This document shows, one piece after another, positions 5,231 to 6,604 of a DNA stretch of 6,604 nt (positions are counted from its first letter, which is position 1; the number at the start of each line of letters is the position of its first letter). The DNA lies in contig JAYVKG010000315.1 in NCBI GenBank assembly GCA_043768625.1, positions 1 to 6,604 of the forward strand, written 5' to 3'. Made by a program: the position numbers and the translations under genes. This DNA comes from UKL13-2 sp043768625. GTDB taxonomy: Bacteria; Pseudomonadota; Gammaproteobacteria; Burkholderiales; Usitatibacteraceae. The notes beneath the pieces are model-generated. The model was not told the DNA's origin, searched no databases, and saw only the letters and a program-made list of their open reading frames with translations.

Positions 5231-5997
5231 TCAAACCTCTAGAACCATCGCCGGATTGAATGCGGAATTCTCTGGATTGGCAGGGTGCGCCCTGCGTGTG
5301 TAGCCCCGCGGATTGCAAACAACCCGGCAGCCACCCGTCCTGTAGTAAGCGGGCGAGTGTGAATGCCCATGCACCCAGAGGTCTGCCTTTTCGACAAGTC
5401 TGTCGAGGTTGCTCGCAAATCCTGTGTTCGCGTGATCCCCCTGCCATTGCGGCGCAACACTCAGTGCGGATGGCAGGAAATGTGTGACGACGACAGTTGA
5501 ACCATTCCACCGCTGAGACAACTCGGCGTCAAGCCAGGCGACGCTGGCTTCGTGAAGCGCGCAGGCATCGCCTGGCCGAAAGAATCCACGATCCGTGCAG
5601 ATCGCACCTCGGAAATCAGACATCACCATTCGCGCGCTCATCATTCCTTTTTCCACATTGCCGTAGAAATTGAAGTCCGTCCACAGAGTCGCGCACAGGA
5701 ATCGCACATCGCCAAAGACGATTGATTCATTTTCCAGGAAATGAACATTGGAGCCGTCCGCCTCCGCGCGTATCGATTGCTGGATGTGCGCCAATGTCGC
5801 TGGCCAATCTGGTTTGGTGTAGTACTCGTGGTTGCCTGCGATGTAGATGATAGGAACGGTGAATTTCTGCTTGGCCCACTTCACACCCCTCGTGCCCTCG
5901 CCAGTATCACCGGCAAGAATGACGATTGTTCGCGCCGATTGAATATTGACCCACCGGGGGTGCGGACAAAATCATGGACTACCTGGAGGTAGTTCAT
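5231..5997 (-). pseudogene. Calcineurin-like metallophosphoesterase, damaged N-terminus
   Basis: These enzymes hydrolyse phosphoesters with a two-metal centre; the substrate here is unknown. Most motifs are present in order: TIVILAGDTGEGTRG (GD), IIYIAGNHEYY (GNHE), VVVTHFLPSA (metal His) and LWVHGHSHSPAYY (GHSH), followed by VCNPRGY near the C-terminus. The first motif, D-x-H at the very start, is missing. The frame runs back to TGA at 5972-5974 with no ATG, GTG or TTG before the GTG at 5884, which would also omit the GD motif. In another frame, ATG 5997 gives MNYLQVVHDFVRTP, which would join the main frame if the C5 run at 5956-5960 had one more C. Even so the D-x-H is not restored. It ends at TGA 5231, 151 bases before the phosphatase, same orientation. 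Probably inactive. Confidence 0.75.
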
Positions 5998-5998
5998 G
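5973..5998. repeat. 26-bp near-perfect palindrome at the metallophosphoesterase start
   Basis: The arms CATGGACTACCT (5973-5984) and AGGTAGTTCATG (5987-5998) pair at 11 of 12 positions plus one G-T, around two bases. It overlaps the possible ATG at 5997 and the region where the D-x-H motif should be encoded. It could be an operator, or the result of rearrangement at this spot. Confidence 0.55.
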
Positions 5999-6066
5999 TA
6001 CTCATACGAAGACCGTATTCGATCGCCTATTGTGGGTTCATTTGTGGGTAGATAATTTAACAGAAT

Positions 6067-6095
6067 AAAAAATCCCATGCAAACAATCACATGGG
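6067..6095 (-). terminator. Intrinsic terminator following a tRNA-Ser 3' end
   Basis: On the minus strand the tRNA CCA end is followed after nine bases by CCCATG, a ten-base loop, CATGGG and then ATTTTTT. That is a complete rho-independent terminator in the orientation of the tRNA fragment. The A-run on the other strand could also allow some action on plus-strand transcripts. Confidence 0.75.
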
Positions 6096-6104
6096 CTGAT
6101 TTTA

Positions 6105-6123
6105 TGGCGGAGAGGGTGGGATT
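6105..6123 (-). other. tRNA-Ser 3'-end fragment, probable attachment site
   Basis: The minus strand reads AATCCCACCCTCTCCGCCA, which equals the end of a bacterial tRNA-Ser: the T-loop end (AAT), the T-stem 3' strand (CCCAC), the acceptor 3' strand (CCTCTCC), discriminator G and encoded CCA. The expected T-loop TTCG and the rest of the tRNA are absent: at 6124 the sequence changes. Tyrosine integrases commonly use this part of tRNA genes, and integration leaves a full tRNA at one end and such a tail at the other. Because the terminator remains downstream of the tail, the element should lie to the right. No integrase gene is visible. Confidence 0.65.
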
Positions 6124-6222
6124 GGCTACCACTCAATCTTTTCTCTTACGCCTCAAGCACTTAGTAAAAAGTATTCTCCGAAGGAGAGGCCATTCCGTGG
6201 TTCATTGGTTTGGATCACTGGA
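6124..6222. other. Short non-coding stretch inside the attachment junction
   Basis: I see no gene here. It contains a small hairpin, TCTCC-gaa-GGAGA at 6175-6187, and GGATCA repeated twice near 6212-6225. If 6123 is an integration junction, this is the terminal DNA of the integrated element, where integrase arm sites would be expected, but none can be named by eye. Confidence 0.3.
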
Positions 6223-6604
6223 TCATAGCGCAACACTTCCCCGCCCCGCCACGTTTTTCGGCCTCTGCCGAGGTCTCAAAACGCAATCCAGCGCAGCAGG
6301 CACGCGGTCTAATTTTGGATCGTTTTCCAGAACAGTCAGCGCGTCCTCAAAGTCGTTTTCCACTAGCTGCATGGCCTCCCAATCCGCGAGCAATTGCCGG
6401 CTGTATTCGTAGCGCAAAAGTCTGAAACCACGCCGCAGCATGCGCTCCTCCATCTCGCGCACGGTCAGGCCCGCGCGGGTGCTCGGCGCACGCGCCTCGC
6501 CCGACGAGGGAGAAGATGGCGAGTCAGCGCGTACCGCGCCGCCTTCAACAAACCCATTACTGACAGTATTGATAGAAGATGATTGATAATTCTTACTTCT
6601 GGTC
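6223..6604 (-). CDS. C-terminal part of an unrecognised protein (runs off right edge)
   Basis: The minus-strand frame is open from the window edge to TGA at 6225-6223, giving about 126 residues. The first part is low-complexity and Ser/Ala/Gly-rich (DSPSSPSSGEARAPS), like a linker. Then a charged helical domain follows: LTVREMEERMLRRGFRLLRYEY, RQLLADWEAMQLVENDFEDALTVLENDP, then LRPRQRPKNVAGRG at the end. I do not recognise it. An internal GTG or ATG start at about 6462-6453 would give a 70-80 residue protein, but the open frame upstream favours a longer gene beginning outside. If the tRNA-Ser tail at 6105 marks an island end, this would be the last gene of that island, reading out toward the junction. 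No terminator is clear in 6124-6222. Confidence 0.5.
   Translation of the reverse strand, partial: TRSKNYQSSSINTVSNGFVEGGAVRADSPSSPSSGEARAPSTRAGLTVREMEERMLRRGFRLLRYEYSRQLLADWEAMQLVENDFEDALTVLENDPKLDRVPAALDCVLRPRQRPKNVAGRGSVAL

Noticed and set aside
5094..5510. Minus-strand open frame of 138 codons
   Set aside because: Most of it overlaps the metallophosphoesterase in another frame. Only its last 26 codons lie in the gap, noted as a possible leader with low confidence.
5881..6132. Minus-strand open frame beginning MVANPTLSAIKS
   Set aside because: It runs through the tRNA-Ser tail and terminator, so its start is not a real gene; only its end from 5997 may carry damaged metallophosphoesterase coding.
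1..6604. CRISPR arrays, complete tRNA or rRNA genes, replication origin
   Set aside because: No regularly spaced repeat series, no complete cloverleaf, no rRNA-like sequence and no iteron cluster beyond the two copies at 1964-2006 was seen.

Overview
The window reads as a patch of accessory DNA from a proteobacterium, probably a beta- or gammaproteobacterium. This placement is an inference from the gene families present (IS256-type transposase, DUF2628-like protein, AbiEi, ParE) and a tRNA-Ser 3' end; the sequence does not fix the genus. Few genes are intact. Most of the window is a mosaic of truncated, frameshifted or duplicated gene pieces joined at sharp boundaries.

Layout. 1-444: 5' end of an IS256-family insertion sequence, minus strand, running off the left edge. 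445-866: a DUF2628-like membrane protein whose start is missing at the IS edge. 1029-1902: an apparently intact AbiEi-type antitoxin gene with a near-palindromic operator-like site at its start. Its toxin partner AbiEii survives only as a start codon overlapping the AbiEi stop plus about eight codons. 1937-2075: sequence resembling one end of an IS21-like element, with a 19-bp repeat twice. 2076-2135: a stray copy of the last 20 codons of a histidine phosphatase, minus strand. 2132-2380: a decayed ParE toxin with two frameshifts and no antitoxin. 2381-2563: two stem-loops. 2564-4130: the most intact unit, a minus-strand pair encoding a membrane-anchored protein and a secreted protein, neither of known function, behind an AT-rich promoter region. 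4189-4383: the 3' piece of an unrecognised gene. 4451-5079: histidine phosphatase, minus strand, one frameshift. 5231-5997: metallophosphoesterase, minus strand, with a damaged start. 6067-6123: terminator plus the last 19 nt of a tRNA-Ser, read on the minus strand. 6223-6604: C-terminal part of an unrecognised protein running off the right edge.

How it fits together. The tRNA-Ser tail, still followed by a terminator in the right orientation, looks like the distal attachment-site copy left by an element that integrated into tRNA-Ser and lies to the right of 6123. To the left, two toxin-antitoxin loci have lost their toxins: AbiEii is cut off after its first codons and ParE is broken. Two phosphoesterase-type genes in the same orientation are also disrupted. 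Single-base frameshifts recur in ParE (twice), the histidine phosphatase and the metallophosphoesterase. Real decay is likely, but sequencing error remains an alternative for some of them. The best candidates for undescribed biology are the two-gene membrane/secreted unit and the solitary AbiEi with its operator.
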